From an uncultured Pseudomonadales bacterium (GTDB lineage Bacteria > Pseudomonadota > Gammaproteobacteria > Pseudomonadales > UBA7434): a stretch of DNA of 37,381 nucleotides. The notes beneath the pieces are model-generated. The model was not told the DNA's origin, searched no databases, and saw only the letters and a program-made list of their open reading frames with translations. A program made the translations under genes and the position numbers. Positions 9,447 to 19,045 of this stretch are shown piece by piece (position 1 is the stretch's first letter; each line of letters opens with the position of its first letter). The stretch lies in contig CAJQQO010000215.1 of assembly GCA_905480475.1 (NCBI GenBank), forward strand, positions 1-37,381, given 5' to 3'.

Positions 9447-11108
9447 TTACGACCTTGAGAAAATTGTTTTGGCGAGACTTAAACCCTTAAAACCGCCAAG
9501 TTGTACCGCCGTAATCATTCCGCCCACCATCGCCCCCACCACCCCACAGGTCAAAATATCCTGACCGGTTAGATAAAGTCCTTTGATCGTGGTTTTTGGT
9601 TTTAGCCATTCTTGTTCAAAACGCTGCGGACTATGGTCCAGCCCATAGATTTCGCCCTGCTTATAGCGACAGAAAAAATCAGTCGATAAGGTGGTAGATA
9701 ATTCGTAATAATCAATTTTACCTTCAAGATGTGGCATCTTTTCATACAGCGACTTTAATAGCCGCTGTGCCAACTGCTCTTTTAAGGCCTCATATTTATC
9801 ACCACGCTTACCCCATGGTTCATCTTGCCATTCGGCAAACCATTCATGCAGACAAGGCGCGACAATTTCTACCGTTGCACGACCGGGATAACGATTAAGA
9901 AAATCTGGATCCTTGGCCGAGGGAAAAGAAATATAAACCATAGGAAAATCCGCTTCACCGGTATAGGTTTTTTCTTTTTTAAAGTCATTGACTATGGTGT
10001 CGTAATCTTCGCTGGGATAAATCCAAAAATTGGTTTTCGGTAAGCGCAGGTTTTCTGCCGTATCTTGAATACCAATATATAAACAAATACTCGCCATTGA
10101 TGGCTGCACTTGCTTTAACTGCTCAACATATTCTCGACGCTGCGGCGTGTCTTCATCTAGCAAGTGGTTAAAGGTATTAAATACACCGGCATTACTGATA
10201 ACGGTAGAGGCATCGATAATATGGCCGTCAGCCATTTGCACGCCAGTAACCGTATTATTCTTGCTTAGAATTTTTTCAACCGAAGCGTAGGTAAATACCT
10301 CACCGCCCGATTGTTGAATAACAGGGATAATGGTTAGCGCCATTTGCGAAGCCCCACCTATCGGATAATAGCCGCCATTAATATAATGGCGTGCAATCAT
10401 GCTATGAATAATAAAACTGGATTCGCCCGGCGGCATGCCACAATCGCCCCACTGACTTGTCATTAAGGCAATTAGTTTTTGATTACCGGTTAAACTCTCT
10501 AACACTTCACGTGTGGTTTTATTAAAAAACGGCGGCGGTTGCTGCGACGGCATAAAGCGCGCAAACAAACTGTCTTTAGTTTTTTTAGTCCAAGCGGGAA
10601 TCACTTTATCCAGCGTATGGCTTCGAACGCCCGCACTTACCGCCCGCATATAAGCAAGGTATTGATCAATCGCCTGCTCCTCTTCCGGAAAGGCATCAAC
10701 CATTGCTTGCCGATAAGCTTCTTTACCACTCATCAAGCCATAACTTTGATCACCAATATAAGCGCGATCAAACTCTTGATCCATTTCTGCCCATTGAAGT
10801 TTACTATCAGTAATATGATCAAATAATTTTCGCCCGATGGATTTTTTACTACCCATCTCGCCGATGTAATGCACACCGACATCCCACTCATAGCCGTTGC
10901 GATCATAGCTATGGGTAAAACCACCGGCGGTATAGTGCTGCTCAAGCACACAAACCTTTTTACCCATTTTGGATAAACAGGCCGCGGCGGTAAGCCCACC
11001 AATACCCGAGCCAATAACCACGGCATCGTATTTCCCCTCAAGGCGGTTGGCGCGATAGCGACGGCCTACTCGAATGGTGCTGGGAGATGTACCTGATTGA
11101 TTGCTCAT
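9447..11108 (-). CDS. FAD-dependent phytoene desaturase / retinol saturase (CrtISO/RetSat)-like oxidoreductase
   Basis: DAVVIGSGIGGLTAAACLSKMGKKVCVLEQHYTAGGFTHSY dinucleotide-binding motif and C-terminal GLYLTGQDILTCGVVGAMVGG. Confidence 0.85.
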   Translation of the reverse strand: MSNQSGTSPSTIRVGRRYRANRLEGKYDAVVIGSGIGGLTAAACLSKMGKKVCVLEQHYTAGGFTHSYDRNGYEWDVGVHYIGEMGSKKSIGRKLFDHITDSKLQWAEMDQEFDRAYIGDQSYGLMSGKEAYRQAMVDAFPEEEQAIDQYLAYMRAVSAGVRSHTLDKVIPAWTKKTKDSLFARFMPSQQPPPFFNKTTREVLESLTGNQKLIALMTSQWGDCGMPPGESSFIIHSMIARHYINGGYYPIGGASQMALTIIPVIQQSGGEVFTYASVEKILSKNNTVTGVQMADGHIIDASTVISNAGVFNTFNHLLDEDTPQRREYVEQLKQVQPSMASICLYIGIQDTAENLRLPKTNFWIYPSEDYDTIVNDFKKEKTYTGEADFPMVYISFPSAKDPDFLNRYPGRATVEIVAPCLHEWFAEWQDEPWGKRGDKYEALKEQLAQRLLKSLYEKMPHLEGKIDYYELSTTLSTDFFCRYKQGEIYGLDHSPQRFEQEWLKPKTTIKGLYLTGQDILTCGVVGAMVGGMITAVQLGGFKGLSLAKTIFSRS

Positions 11109-11245
11109 AAATATTATCTATTATTGGTGGGAAACCTAATCATATTCTAAATAGATCATGAGTACACGTTTTCCGCCCAGCAAACACAGCAATCGTTTGC
11201 ATATTGCGATTCTGACATCATAGTTAGCATTGATAAGCTCTATAT

Positions 11246-11329
11246 ATTTGTTTTATATGCCATTATTTTTATGGGCACAATCTTTGCTGGATCAGTAAGT
11301 ATCCAGTAATCATTTGGCATAAAACAAAT
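11246..11329 (+). promoter_or_regulatory. Candidate structured leader/operator upstream of the VPLPA-CTERM gene
   Basis: Outer arms ATTTGTTTTATATGCCA (11246-11262) and TGGCATAAAACAAAT (11315-11329), with an inner dyad CTGGAT-N8-ATCCAG (11287-11306). Confidence 0.5.
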
Positions 11330-11344
11330 TTAAAGGGCGAGATT

Positions 11345-12058
11345 ATGAAAACAACAGCCAGCATCATTAGTACCGTTATCATCGCTGCAGTTACGACATT
11401 TAATGCGAATGCGGCCAATGTGACTATCGTCGACGGCAATCAACTCTTTACCGATATCGGTGGAGATATTGATACCTCAGGCTATTCCGCAGTAGGCGGC
11501 TTTGCGGGCGACGCGTCAAATCAAGGTCAGGTATTAGACTTGCTATCGACGCGAAGAAGCTCAGCCACAAACACTGTTTCGGTTGCTGATATCTATGACA
11601 TGCTGGTGCAAGGCGGTTTAAGCTCTACCGGCGCATTGGTATTGGGTTTTAGCGCAAATGAATCGGGAAATAACAACAGCGTAAGTATTACCCAGCTTGA
11701 TATTGAATTGGAAAGAGCCGATGGCAGGTCTCAGTTTTTTACGCTGGGACAAGACTCAATAACGATTACAGATTTTAACAGCGGCAATAGCACCGCCGAG
11801 GCACAGTTACAATTGGATCTTGGCTTTGATTTTTTGCAAGAGTATACATCGACATCCAATCGAGATTTGATTATCCAAGCGCAATTAAGCGGCAATACCG
11901 GCGGGCAAGATCGCCTGTTTCTTTCATCAGCGTTTACCGCGAATCCACTTATCACTCCGAGCTTTCAACAGCAATCGGCTGTTCCACTACCTGCATCCAG
12001 CTGGTTATTTATCTCTGCACTAGCGGGTTTGGTCTGCCATAAACGGCGTATAACATAG
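11345..12058 (+). CDS. Exported protein with VPLPA-CTERM (exosortase-type) sorting signal
   Basis: N-terminal signal peptide; C-terminus VPLPASSWLFISALAGLVCHKRRIT = VPLPA motif + hydrophobic helix + basic tail. RBS-like AAAGGGCGAG upstream. Confidence 0.8.
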   Translation: MKTTASIISTVIIAAVTTFNANAANVTIVDGNQLFTDIGGDIDTSGYSAVGGFAGDASNQGQVLDLLSTRRSSATNTVSVADIYDMLVQGGLSSTGALVLGFSANESGNNNSVSITQLDIELERADGRSQFFTLGQDSITITDFNSGNSTAEAQLQLDLGFDFLQEYTSTSNRDLIIQAQLSGNTGGQDRLFLSSAFTANPLITPSFQQQSAVPLPASSWLFISALAGLVCHKRRIT

Positions 12059-12320
12059 GATTAATCTCTTCGACCTTAGCTCCGCTATATCTGCCAGCGC
12101 CGCCTGCTTTAAGATCACTAGCAACTGGCCAGCCTCTCCCGACAAGGGCCCCATCGCGACCAACTCAATAACCAGCCTGAAGATAAAACGGACCAGCAAG
12201 ACTAAATGGTAATAATTTTGCCGTCGTAATTATTTAAAATACCGTTAAATCGAGTAGCAGTTCAGCGTTACTATTTTCGAGCATGCGCATCATGCAATTA
12301 ACGTGGCCAGAAAAATAATT

Positions 12321-14537
12321 ATGTCGACTAAATCGAACACAGCAGAAACCGTCCCAACCGTTTGTAGACTCTGCATTGCCCATTGCGGTGTACTGGCCAC
12401 GATTGAAGATGACAACGGCCGACGCAAGGTCACTAAAGTCACTGGCGATCCGGACAATCCACTATTTAAAGGTTATAGCTGCCCCAAAGGTCGAGCGCTG
12501 GATGATTTACATAACCATGACGGTCGCTTACTTAATAGTTTAAAGAAGGCTGACGATGGTAGCTTTAGCAAAATCAGTAATAGTGATGCCGCGATTGAAG
12601 TTGCCGATAAAATCAAAGCGCTGATTGATCAATATGGGCCGCGCTCAGTGGCCATTTATGTCGGCACACCGAATGTTGGATATCCTGCCGCCGCCGGAAT
12701 GGGTAATGCCTTTTTACGCACTATTGGCTCGCGTATGTTTTTTACCTCTAACACCATCGATCAGCCGGGCAAACAAATCTCACTAGCCACGCATGGCAAG
12801 TGGCTAGGCGGCGAACCCGACTTTGATCAAGCGGATGCTTGGTTATTAATGGGTGGCAATCCGATTATTTCTAAGTCTGCCGGTATACCAGGGCAAAATC
12901 CTGCACAAAAATTAAAAGAGGCCATTACGCGCGGCTTAAAACTAATTGTGCTCGATCCGCGTGTTTCCGATACGGCTCGTAAAGCGCATATTCATTTGCA
13001 AAGCCGACCGGGTGAGGACCACAGTATTCTTGCTGGCATGATCAATATTATTATTGCTGAAAAACTTTACGATCAAGATTTTGTCACTGAGAACACCTCG
13101 GGATTTGAAAGCTTAAAAAATCATGTTGCTAATTTCACTCCTGAGTATGTCGCCGATCGCGCCGGTGTGCCGATTGATAAATTATTCGCCGCCGCTAGAG
13201 TATTTGCCAATGCAAAAATACGTCACGCTAATAGCGGCACCGGCAGCAGCTTTTCGATGTACTGTAATCTTAAAGAATATTTGCTCGCCTGCCTAAACAC
13301 ACTTTGTGGTGCTTACACCAAAGCTGGAGAAAAAGTCACCCGACCCAACGCCATGTTGCCCGCCTACACGCCCAAAGCCCAAGCGCTTGGCCCATTTAAG
13401 GGTTGGGGTTTTGGTGAGAAGTTACGCGTGCGCGGTTTAACCGATACCGCAGCCGGTATGCCAACCGCTGCATTAGCTGATGAAATTTTGTTAGCGGGCG
13501 AAGGTCAGGTAAAAGCCTTAATTTGTATTGGTGGTAATCCAATGGCCGCGTGGCCGGATCAACGTAAAACACAGCAAGCCTTAGAGAAACTGGATCTACT
13601 ATTGACCTTTGATGTGGAGATGTCCTCCACTGCACGCTTGGCCGATTACGTAATCGCTTGCAAACAAACCTTTGAAACACCGGGTATGAGCCAAAGCGGT
13701 GAGGCCATTAAGTTTTTTGGTTTTGGCATTGGCTTTCCCAGCGCTTATGCACAGTACTCACCGCGTATTGTTGATCCACCACATGATTCGGATTTAGTAG
13801 AAGAGTGGGAGTTCTTTTACCATATGGCTTGCCACTTAGATTTAAGCCTTTCTTACGTAGCATTTTTTGGTGCCGCCAAATATATTGAATCACCGATGGC
13901 GATGATGATGCTAGACAAAAACTACAAGCCTAGTACCGAAGAAATTTATCAAACCATTTGTTCTAATTCACGCATCCCATTGGATGAAGTCAAAAAATAT
14001 CCTCATGGCTATATTTTTGATAGCGAAGTTTTTGTAGCACCCAAGGATGCGGATCATGAAGAAAGGTTAGCGCTAGCTGACAAAGTAATGATGGAACAAC
14101 TGGAAGAAGTTTATGCGCAAGATTATCAAGCAATGCATAACACGCCGGACTTTCCCTTTAGATATATTCCGAGACGACATAATAACTTTATGAATTCGGC
14201 GGGTCGCTCTATTAAAAAGCTTAACGGTGATAAACCTTGGAACCCGGTTTGGATTCATCCTAAAGATATGCAGGCACTTGATATTAGCAATGGGGATTTA
14301 GTTCGTATTGCCACTGAACACGATTCAATTCCAGCGATGGTAGAAGCCGACGATAGTTTGCGCCGTGGCGTTGTTGCAATGGCGCATGCCTTTGGCGGCT
14401 TGATTGACGAGGATCATCGTTATAAAGAACTCGGCAGCAATACCGGTCGCTTAATTCGTACTGATATTGATTATGATCCAATTACCGGCATGCCAAGGAT
14501 GGGCAATATTCCGGTTTCAATTACCCGCAAAAAATAA
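12321..14537 (+). CDS. Molybdopterin (DMSO reductase family) oxidoreductase with N-terminal [4Fe-4S] motif
   Basis: CRLCIAHC...YSCPKGRA cluster ligands, LLMGGNPIISKSAG, LIVLDPRVSDTARKAHIHLQSRPGED, C-terminal molydopterin dinucleotide-binding segment. Start could be GTG at 12303. Confidence 0.9.
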   Translation: MSTKSNTAETVPTVCRLCIAHCGVLATIEDDNGRRKVTKVTGDPDNPLFKGYSCPKGRALDDLHNHDGRLLNSLKKADDGSFSKISNSDAAIEVADKIKALIDQYGPRSVAIYVGTPNVGYPAAAGMGNAFLRTIGSRMFFTSNTIDQPGKQISLATHGKWLGGEPDFDQADAWLLMGGNPIISKSAGIPGQNPAQKLKEAITRGLKLIVLDPRVSDTARKAHIHLQSRPGEDHSILAGMINIIIAEKLYDQDFVTENTSGFESLKNHVANFTPEYVADRAGVPIDKLFAAARVFANAKIRHANSGTGSSFSMYCNLKEYLLACLNTLCGAYTKAGEKVTRPNAMLPAYTPKAQALGPFKGWGFGEKLRVRGLTDTAAGMPTAALADEILLAGEGQVKALICIGGNPMAAWPDQRKTQQALEKLDLLLTFDVEMSSTARLADYVIACKQTFETPGMSQSGEAIKFFGFGIGFPSAYAQYSPRIVDPPHDSDLVEEWEFFYHMACHLDLSLSYVAFFGAAKYIESPMAMMMLDKNYKPSTEEIYQTICSNSRIPLDEVKKYPHGYIFDSEVFVAPKDADHEERLALADKVMMEQLEEVYAQDYQAMHNTPDFPFRYIPRRHNNFMNSAGRSIKKLNGDKPWNPVWIHPKDMQALDISNGDLVRIATEHDSIPAMVEADDSLRRGVVAMAHAFGGLIDEDHRYKELGSNTGRLIRTDIDYDPITGMPRMGNIPVSITRKK

Positions 14538-14572
14538 TTTAGCCAATAATATTTTTAAACTGTTTTTACGAC

Positions 14573-14605
14573 CAGTGATCGCTTAACCTGAGCAAGCGAT
14601 CACTG
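14573..14605. other. Perfect 12-bp inverted repeat between convergent genes
   Basis: CAGTGATCGCTT-AACCTGAGC-AAGCGATCACTG; no clear U-tract. Confidence 0.8.
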
Positions 14606-14643
14606 CCGTTAAAATACTGTCGGTAAGCTATTGCAACTAAACC

Positions 14644-15174
14644 TTAGCGACTGACAATGCGATCAGACTTAAACCTCGCACTCTCTTCCAATCTACAACT
14701 GTGGCTAAGGCCATTTGCACAGCTATCAAGTCGCGCAGCTAAGGTCGGCGTTGGCTGAACGCTTTCCATCGCAACTTGCCAATGTTTATTAATCGAAGCA
14801 TTAACATAAGATTTGCTGTTTGCATCAACTGTTACCATGATCGAACTTTCTTCTGGATCATTGGTTTCAATGACATGCGCGCCGGGGCTTAATTTTAATT
14901 GGAACGCTGTATTGCGTTTTAATTGGCCGACCATTTTGCCGTCGACATAAACGCGGTAGTACATCAAGCTATTGGCCGATAGACCTTTGCCGCGATAAAT
15001 CACCAAGCTACCTTGTTGCGCTGCGTCCGGCTTCACGCTCTCAATGGTTTCGGCAGTTGCCGACATGGCGGTCATAGTTGCTAATCCGACCAATAAGCTC
15101 AGACCGGTTAAAGCGGCACGGGTAGCCGCAGCAAATGTATTTAATGGATTGCTCGTATTGCTAGTCGTAGTCAT
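14644..15174 (-). CDS. Secreted DUF2846-like protein
   Basis: Signal-like N-terminus; IYRGKGLSANSLMYYRVYVDGKMVGQLKRNTAFQLKLSPGAHVIE. Confidence 0.5.
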   Translation of the reverse strand: MTTTSNTSNPLNTFAAATRAALTGLSLLVGLATMTAMSATAETIESVKPDAAQQGSLVIYRGKGLSANSLMYYRVYVDGKMVGQLKRNTAFQLKLSPGAHVIETNDPEESSIMVTVDANSKSYVNASINKHWQVAMESVQPTPTLAARLDSCANGLSHSCRLEESARFKSDRIVSR

Positions 15175-15527
15175 GAGTAGTTCCTCTAATGTTTAAACGT
15201 TGGTCTGAGTAGCTGACCTAAATAGTCGTGTCCTATATAGGGCTAACACGACCCGGTTTGTATAAAGTCTCGCTAGTCATCACTTGCCTAAGAAGATTTG
15301 TCTAGCTGATGGAGCAAATAATAGTGTTGAATAGCGGTCTCGTAAATTGCACATAGCCATACAAAGAGTGTCTGATTATGGACAACCAGCGCAGAAGTGG
15401 TTAAGTTATAGTGGTATCTCGCTTGATTGGCAGGCAATGCCTAAGTGACTGTTTACTATGCAAAACACTACATAACCGCATCGATTTAAGCCGATTCTGA
15501 CGATCACAAAACGGAGTTCAAAACATC

Positions 15528-16385
15528 ATGAGAGATTGGGAAAACCTGCGCTACTTCTTAGCAGTAGCGCGACAAGGTACGGTTTCCGGCGCCGCAAGGG
15601 ATTTGAGTGTCAGTCATTCAACTGTGCTCAGGAGGATTGATCAATTCGAGCAAGCGCTGCAAACCAAGCTATTTAAGAAGCTCCAGCGCGGTTACGAGCT
15701 AACCAATGCCGGTGAGCAATTGTTTAACAACGCCAAGTTGATAGAAGGTGATATCGATCAGGTGATGTCGCAAGCAGAAGGCCACCACGATGTTACCGAG
15801 GGCAAGCTGCGAATCTCGCAACCAGAAAATGGCATTGTGGATTTGTATCCGCTCTACGCCGCTTTTATTCGCGAGCATCCCGAAATCTCACTAGAGATTC
15901 ATAGCACCATGGAGATGCACAATCTTAATCAGCAAGAGGTGGATGTGGCTTTTCGCTTTTCTGATTCGCCGCCGGATTTATTAGTTGGCCGGCAACTGGG
16001 CGTGGTGCAAACCAAATTGTACGCCAGTAAAAATTATTTAGAACGCAAAGCGGCATGCAAATCTATCAATGAATACGAGTGGGTACTTTGGCAAACGCTT
16101 ACTACCTCATCAATGAATTGGCTTAAAAACCATGTGCAAAATCCGCATGTGGTTGTTCATGCGCAAACCATGCCCGATGTGCTAAATGCTATTCGTCATG
16201 ATATGGGAGCGGGATTTTTATCCAGTTATGAAGCCGATCAATACCCAGAGTTAGTGGCGCTGATGGATGGCGCCGCCTTAGGTGAGCATACTTTATGGAT
16301 ACTAACGCATAGAGAGTTAAGACACAGCGAGCGAGTCACCACCTTTATGCGATTTATCGCCGACAATTTAAAATTGTCGAAATAA
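15528..16385 (+). CDS. LysR-family transcriptional regulator
   Basis: N-terminal winged-helix: NLRYFLAVARQGTVSGAARDLSVSHSTVLRRIDQFEQALQTKLFKKLQRGYELTNAGEQL. Confidence 0.92.
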   Translation: MRDWENLRYFLAVARQGTVSGAARDLSVSHSTVLRRIDQFEQALQTKLFKKLQRGYELTNAGEQLFNNAKLIEGDIDQVMSQAEGHHDVTEGKLRISQPENGIVDLYPLYAAFIREHPEISLEIHSTMEMHNLNQQEVDVAFRFSDSPPDLLVGRQLGVVQTKLYASKNYLERKAACKSINEYEWVLWQTLTTSSMNWLKNHVQNPHVVVHAQTMPDVLNAIRHDMGAGFLSSYEADQYPELVALMDGAALGEHTLWILTHRELRHSERVTTFMRFIADNLKLSK

Positions 16386-16409
16386 AATATTTTTCTTTAC
16401 GTGAATGGA

Positions 16410-16757
16410 TTAACGAATAATAAACCAATGTTTAAAACCGTCTGTCGCTTTTTGAATACCTTCGGATTTTTCATCTTCGGTGCTATAAAACAAGTAATCA
16501 TTTTCTAACTTTAAGCGTTTAAAGGGATTTTTTATTTGGCTGCATTGAAATATTTCCAGCTGCGGTGTGCCAGCTTTATTGTCACGGTTAAAGCTTATTT
16601 TCCAATCTTTAAGTAATTGGATTTTTGCATATTGGATAGCGCCAGCTTCATCTTTAGCGCGCACCACTCGCTGGGCGACAAAACCCGCTAATGGCAAACT
16701 GACACCGCGCTCCAAATGAATCTTGTCGGCAATAATCGTTAAGTAGTATCTATTCAT
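16410..16757 (-). CDS. Hypothetical protein
   Basis: 115-aa ORF in a gap between genes, coding-like composition. Confidence 0.6.
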   Translation of the reverse strand: MNRYYLTIIADKIHLERGVSLPLAGFVAQRVVRAKDEAGAIQYAKIQLLKDWKISFNRDNKAGTPQLEIFQCSQIKNPFKRLKLENDYLFYSTEDEKSEGIQKATDGFKHWFIIR

Positions 16758-16871
16758 GTACAGTTTTATAGCTTAATCATTATTAAATTTAAATGAACAT
16801 CTATGCTAACGCTTAGGCAAATCATTAACTGCGATAAGCTGCGCAAAAAAAACATATTGCTCAATGCGTAA

Positions 16872-18260
16872 TTAGCCGCGGATATGCCGTGCCCGAAAAG
16901 ACCGGCCTTTTATTTTACCGTTGCCAAGCATATCTAATGCCTCTTTGGCTATAGAGCGCCGCACCGCCACATAAGCGCTTTGATCATAAATCTGTATCTT
17001 GCCAATATCTGCGCCTTTAATATCACCGTTCGCGGTTAGCGCGCCAAGAATATCACCCGCACGCACTTTTTGTTTTTTACCACCGTCGATTTGCAAGGTT
17101 GCCATTTCGGGCTGCGAAGGCGACTGCTTAAGTATCGAGTCGTTCGGTAGTTTTGATACTTCGATGGTCTGCTGTAAATGCGCTTCAAGTAATTCTAATT
17201 TGTACTGCTCTTTGTCAGAGACCAAGGTGTAGGCCATACCAGCGTTACCCGCTCTACCGGTGCGACCAATACGATGCACATGCACATCAAGTTCGCGGGC
17301 AATTTGATAATTAATAACGGTATCTAAAGCCTCAATATCCAAACCACGAGCGGCTACATCGGTGGCAACAATAATTGAAACACTTTTATTAACGAAGCGA
17401 ACCAGTACTTGATCACGTTGCTTTTGATCCAAATCACCATGCAGAGCCTGCACGCTAAAACCTGCGCTTTTAAGTTCGTCGGCTAGGTCTTGCGTTTCGC
17501 GTTTTGTATTGCAAAACACGACGGCAGAATCGTATTGGCTATCAAGCAATAACAGCTTAAGTGCTTTTAAACGATGCTGATAATCACTGACGCGGTAAAC
17601 ACGCTGCTCAATAATATGTTCAGCATGGACAGACTCAACTTCAACACGAACCGGTTGCTGTAAATATTGCTGGGCTATCGTTTCAATTTCATCGGGGAAG
17701 GTCGCACTAAACAATAAGGTTTGTCGCTGGCTTGGCATTTGTTCCATAATCGCTTCAAGCGTCGATTGAAAACCCATATCCAACATGCGGTCAGCTTCAT
17801 CCAATACAAAAGTATTTAACGATTGCAAAACCAGTGATCGCTTTCGAATATGTTCTTCTATACGCCCCGGTGTGCCAACAATTATATGCGCACCGTGCTC
17901 CAAGGAACCCAATTGCGGCCCAAAAGGCATACCGCCACATAGAGTTAACACTTTAATATTATGAATGCCACGCGCCAAGCGGCGAATTTCTTTGGCAACT
18001 TGATCGGCTAGCTCGCGGGTTGGACAAAGCACTAATGCTTGTATCCTGAATTTTTTTACATCCAGTGCATTTAACAAACCCAAACCAAAGGCTGCCGTTT
18101 TACCTGAGCCGGTTTTACCTTGAGCAATAACATCTTTACCAGACAATATTACCGGCAGGCTTTGCGCTTGAATGGGCGTCATGGTGTGATAACCCAATGA
18201 CGCAAGATTATCCAATAAACCTGAGGACAAACCCAAGGCATTAAAATTATTATCAGTCAA
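16872..18260 (-). CDS. dbpA: DEAD-box ATP-dependent RNA helicase DbpA
   Basis: AQGKTGSGKTAAFGLGLL, VLCPTRELADQVAKEIRRLARGIHNIKVLTLCGGMPFGPQ, DEADRMLDMGF, SATFP, HRIGRTGRAG; C-terminal DbpA-type RNA-binding domain. Confidence 0.93.
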   Translation of the reverse strand: MTDNNFNALGLSSGLLDNLASLGYHTMTPIQAQSLPVILSGKDVIAQGKTGSGKTAAFGLGLLNALDVKKFRIQALVLCPTRELADQVAKEIRRLARGIHNIKVLTLCGGMPFGPQLGSLEHGAHIIVGTPGRIEEHIRKRSLVLQSLNTFVLDEADRMLDMGFQSTLEAIMEQMPSQRQTLLFSATFPDEIETIAQQYLQQPVRVEVESVHAEHIIEQRVYRVSDYQHRLKALKLLLLDSQYDSAVVFCNTKRETQDLADELKSAGFSVQALHGDLDQKQRDQVLVRFVNKSVSIIVATDVAARGLDIEALDTVINYQIARELDVHVHRIGRTGRAGNAGMAYTLVSDKEQYKLELLEAHLQQTIEVSKLPNDSILKQSPSQPEMATLQIDGGKKQKVRAGDILGALTANGDIKGADIGKIQIYDQSAYVAVRRSIAKEALDMLGNGKIKGRSFRARHIRG

Positions 18261-18266
18261 AATGTT

Positions 18267-18851
18267 TTACCACATTAAGTCGTCGGGAACGACAAACTCT
18301 GCATAGGGATCATCTTCTTCGATGTCGGCGTCTGACGCCGATGAAGCAGATGCTTGATTTAATAAAATGATTATTGACTCATCACGCTGCTTAATCTTTT
18401 CAGCAACAGCAGCCGGTACCAGCTCATAGCTATCAGCTAGCTTAACAATCGCTATTTGACCCCTAATCAACTGGTTTTGTAATAGCTGAGAGATATGCAT
18501 TTTTTTAATTTTTTTGCCGTCGACAAACTGAAAAGCAATATCCTTATCAGCGCCATTGGCTTTATTCGCATTGCCACGATCAATGGCATTGGTTTCAATT
18601 AGCTGTTTTATTTGTGCGGCAATCGCTTTAATTTGTGCAGCGTCTTCACGCTGGCGATTAATTTCTCTATCGCGGGCGGACTTTTCATTTAAGGCTTTTT
18701 TAGCTTGCTCGGTAATTTCATTGCTTTGCTTATGGCCTTTAGGCAGTTGCTTGGCTTGCTTAGCCTGTTTGCGTTTATCTTTCTCAATTTGTTTGGCCTT
18801 TTTTTTGTCGACCATTCCGGCATTGAGCAATTGATCTTGTAATGAGGCCAT
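18267..18851 (-). CDS. DUF2058-family (YaiL-like) protein
   Basis: MASLQDQLLNAGMVDKKKAKQIEKDKRKQAKQ start and overall charged composition match the DUF2058 family. Confidence 0.85.
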   Translation of the reverse strand: MASLQDQLLNAGMVDKKKAKQIEKDKRKQAKQAKQLPKGHKQSNEITEQAKKALNEKSARDREINRQREDAAQIKAIAAQIKQLIETNAIDRGNANKANGADKDIAFQFVDGKKIKKMHISQLLQNQLIRGQIAIVKLADSYELVPAAVAEKIKQRDESIIILLNQASASSASDADIEEDDPYAEFVVPDDLMW

Positions 18852-19045
18852 GGGTTAATATTCTCCGCAAACTATTCGGCGGAAATGTTAACACCTTTTT
18901 GCCAATATCACGGCTTTTCATTTGGACAATATTGCAAGGCCCGCACAAAGAATATGCAAAGTAAAAAAATAGCTATAGCAGACAGGGTAGCTTGATCGCC
19001 AGCTGGAAAATAGCGGCTGGAAGTACTAGAGGGAAATAGCCCGAC

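Noticed and set aside
15232-15243. 12-mer CCTATATAGGGC shared with 30790-30801
   Set aside because: Both copies are in upstream regions, but many chance 12-mer pairs are expected in 37 kb and the motif is a near-palindromic -10-like sequence.
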